From an uncultured Phycicoccus sp. (GTDB lineage: Bacteria > Actinomycetota > Actinomycetes > Actinomycetales > Dermatophilaceae): a stretch of 64,000 nucleotides of DNA. Each line of letters opens with the position of its first letter. The first letter of the stretch is position 1. The notes under the pieces are model-generated. The model searched no databases, was not told the origin of the DNA, and worked only from the letters and a program-made list of their open reading frames with translations. Positions 62,908 to 64,000 of this stretch are shown here, in pieces. The stretch covers positions 124,001 to 188,000 of the forward strand of contig NZ_CANLZR010000001.1 in the NCBI RefSeq assembly GCF_947495705.1. Reading direction: 5' to 3'. Position numbers and translations under genes: made by a program.

Positions 62908-63705
62908 TCAGGCGATGTCCTTGCGGGAGAGGCGCCAGATGCCGACGGCGGTGAGCAGGACGGCGTACGCGCCCAGCGTGAGCGCGCCTCCCCACCACTC
63001 GAGCCGGACCTCCTCGGCGCTCTGGCTGATCGAGTTCAGCGTCGCGTTCGTGGCCCCCGTCGGCATGAAGGGCGCGATGTTCTCGCGGCTGAAGTCCCAG
63101 ATGCCGAGCAGCAGCCCGAGCAGCGGCTCGACGATCCAGGCCACCGCCACCCCGATGAACAGCGCGGCGACCTGGTTCGGGATGAGGATGCCCAGGCCCA
63201 GCCCGATGAGCGCCCACAAGGCGAGCACGAGCAGGCTCAGCGCCAGGGTGCGCACGACGTCCGAGGACGGGAACGCCGGGCGGTCGATGACGCGCAGCAC
63301 GACCGTCCCCACGCCGACCGAGGCCACGAGGCTCAGCAGCCCGTAGAAGCCGCCGATGAGCACGAGGGCAGCGACCTTGGCGAGCATCGCCCGGAGCCGG
63401 ACGGGCGTCGCGAGGAAGGTGGCGCTGATGGTCTGGTGCCGGAACTCGGCGCCCACCGTGAGGATCCCGATGGTCAGCAGCAGCAGGTAGCCGACGCTGA
63501 TGCCCGCGGTGTAGATGGTGTTGGCGACCTGGGTGTCGTCGCCGATCAGCTGGCCGCCTCCCGGGCCGGCACCGCCGCCGGAGTCGACGACGAACCCGAA
63601 CAGGACGGCGAAGGCGGCCGCCGAGACGACGACGGCGATCGCCATGCCCCACCACAGGCGGGTCGTGAAGAACTTGCGCAGCTCGGACCGGACGGCGGGG
63701 ATCAC
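62908..63705 (-). CDS. ABC-2 type transporter permease
   Basis: A 265-residue membrane protein with about six helices (first MAIAVVVSAAAFAVLFGFVV near 20, last LGAYAVLLTAVGIWRL). It has the ABC-2 feature EFRHQTISATFLATPVR near 87-103 before the second helix. Together with the ATPase upstream it forms an exporter; the cargo is unknown. GTG 63705 overlaps the ATPase stop (GTGA). Confidence 0.87.
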   Translation of the reverse strand: MIPAVRSELRKFFTTRLWWGMAIAVVVSAAAFAVLFGFVVDSGGGAGPGGGQLIGDDTQVANTIYTAGISVGYLLLLTIGILTVGAEFRHQTISATFLATPVRLRAMLAKVAALVLIGGFYGLLSLVASVGVGTVVLRVIDRPAFPSSDVVRTLALSLLVLALWALIGLGLGILIPNQVAALFIGVAVAWIVEPLLGLLLGIWDFSRENIAPFMPTGATNATLNSISQSAEEVRLEWWGGALTLGAYAVLLTAVGIWRLSRKDIA

Positions 63706-64000
63706 AGCGTCTCTCCTTCGGTGTCGCCGAGGTTGCGGTTGGTGCCCTCGGTGAGCGCGAAGAACAGCGCCTCGAGGTCGGCCCGGCGGGGCTCGAGGCG
63801 ATGGATGGGCAGGCCGGCCCGCAGCGCGACGTCGCCGACGAGCCGCAGGTCGGTGGTGTCGGCGACGAGGGCGCCGTCCTCCCCGACGGTGCTCGTGACG
63901 TCGGCGACCCGGAGGGCGCCGGCGAGGGCGTCGGCGTCGGTCGTGCGCACCAGCGCGCCCGGCCGGCCCTTGATCTCGGCCATCGTCCCCGCCTTGACGA
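63702..64000 (-). CDS. ABC transporter ATP-binding protein, C-terminal part (runs off the edge)
   Basis: The last 98 residues or so of a frame still open at the window edge. Walker and signature motifs are outside the window. What is seen, PGALVRTTDADALAGALRV and IHRLEPRRADLEALFFALTE, is the accessory domain found at the end of drug- or lipid-export ABC-2 ATPases. Coupled to the permease gene, which supports the call. Confidence 0.75.
   Translation of the reverse strand, partial: VKAGTMAEIKGRPGALVRTTDADALAGALRVADVTSTVGEDGALVADTTDLRLVGDVALRAGLPIHRLEPRRADLEALFFALTEGTNRNLGDTEGETL

Overview
The window comes from a very GC-rich actinobacterium. Evidence is pervasive GTG starts and GTGA/ATGA gene overlaps, plus AdnAB, a WhiB7-type regulator, a SigR/RsrA pair, an actinobacterial mycoredoxin, bL37, nickel SOD and a Kgd-type 2-oxoglutarate enzyme. 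A DUF222 HNH nuclease and the gene mix suggest Micrococcales, perhaps Intrasporangiaceae; that placement is inference. Nearly everything reads as chromosomal core. I saw no IS element, prophage, integrase, CRISPR array or rRNA. There is one tRNA, the initiator.

Layout. 1-2.7 kb: end of an unknown gene, a DUF1810 protein, a DUF222/HNH nuclease with a LexA-type box inside its promoter, and a small P-loop kinase. 2.8-25.9 kb: a block matching, in content, the Mycobacterium tuberculosis Rv3193c-Rv3202c neighbourhood as I recall it. It holds adnA-adnB, a degenerate phosphotransferase, nudC, mycoredoxin, uvrD2, whiB7 behind a long attenuator leader, an HhH-GPD glycosylase, an ABC1 kinase with an E1-like remnant, small zinc-ribbon proteins, a metallopeptidase, a Nudix protein, a DUF2342 protein, moaE, a PDZ-Lon protease and a UPF0182 membrane protein. 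26-34 kb: tRNA-fMet, a secreted protein, a MarR repressor divergent from an FAD oxidoreductase, NDH-2, an M16 peptidase pair, MGMT and HisN. 34-40 kb: a five-gene peptide ABC transporter.

40-46 kb: rsgA-aroA-doxX opposing SRAP-hydrolase, then sigR-rsrA and bL37, again resembling the M. tuberculosis sigH/aroA/rsgA region. 45.9-48.7 kb: a 54-residue secreted peptide ending in four YTWQG(G) repeats, followed by two membrane HD-domain proteins. This is the best candidate for an undescribed system. 48.7-53 kb: manA, the nickel SOD pair sodX-sodN, malic enzyme and a low-molecular-weight phosphatase. 52.7-56.2 kb: all four dTDP-L-rhamnose genes as two divergent pairs. 56-64 kb: a quinone oxidoreductase, an alpha/beta hydrolase, an SGNH hydrolase, a DUF6104 protein, kgd and the start of an ABC-2 exporter operon.

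Regulation that can be read directly. About fourteen genes have a TANNNT element 5-9 bases before the start codon, which suggests widespread leaderless or near-leaderless transcription. Two GGAA(T/G)-N18-GTT promoters, before sigR and mrx1, define a local thiol-stress regulon. The whiB7 leader has a WhiB7-like A-tract promoter, an upstream ORF and a strong terminator.
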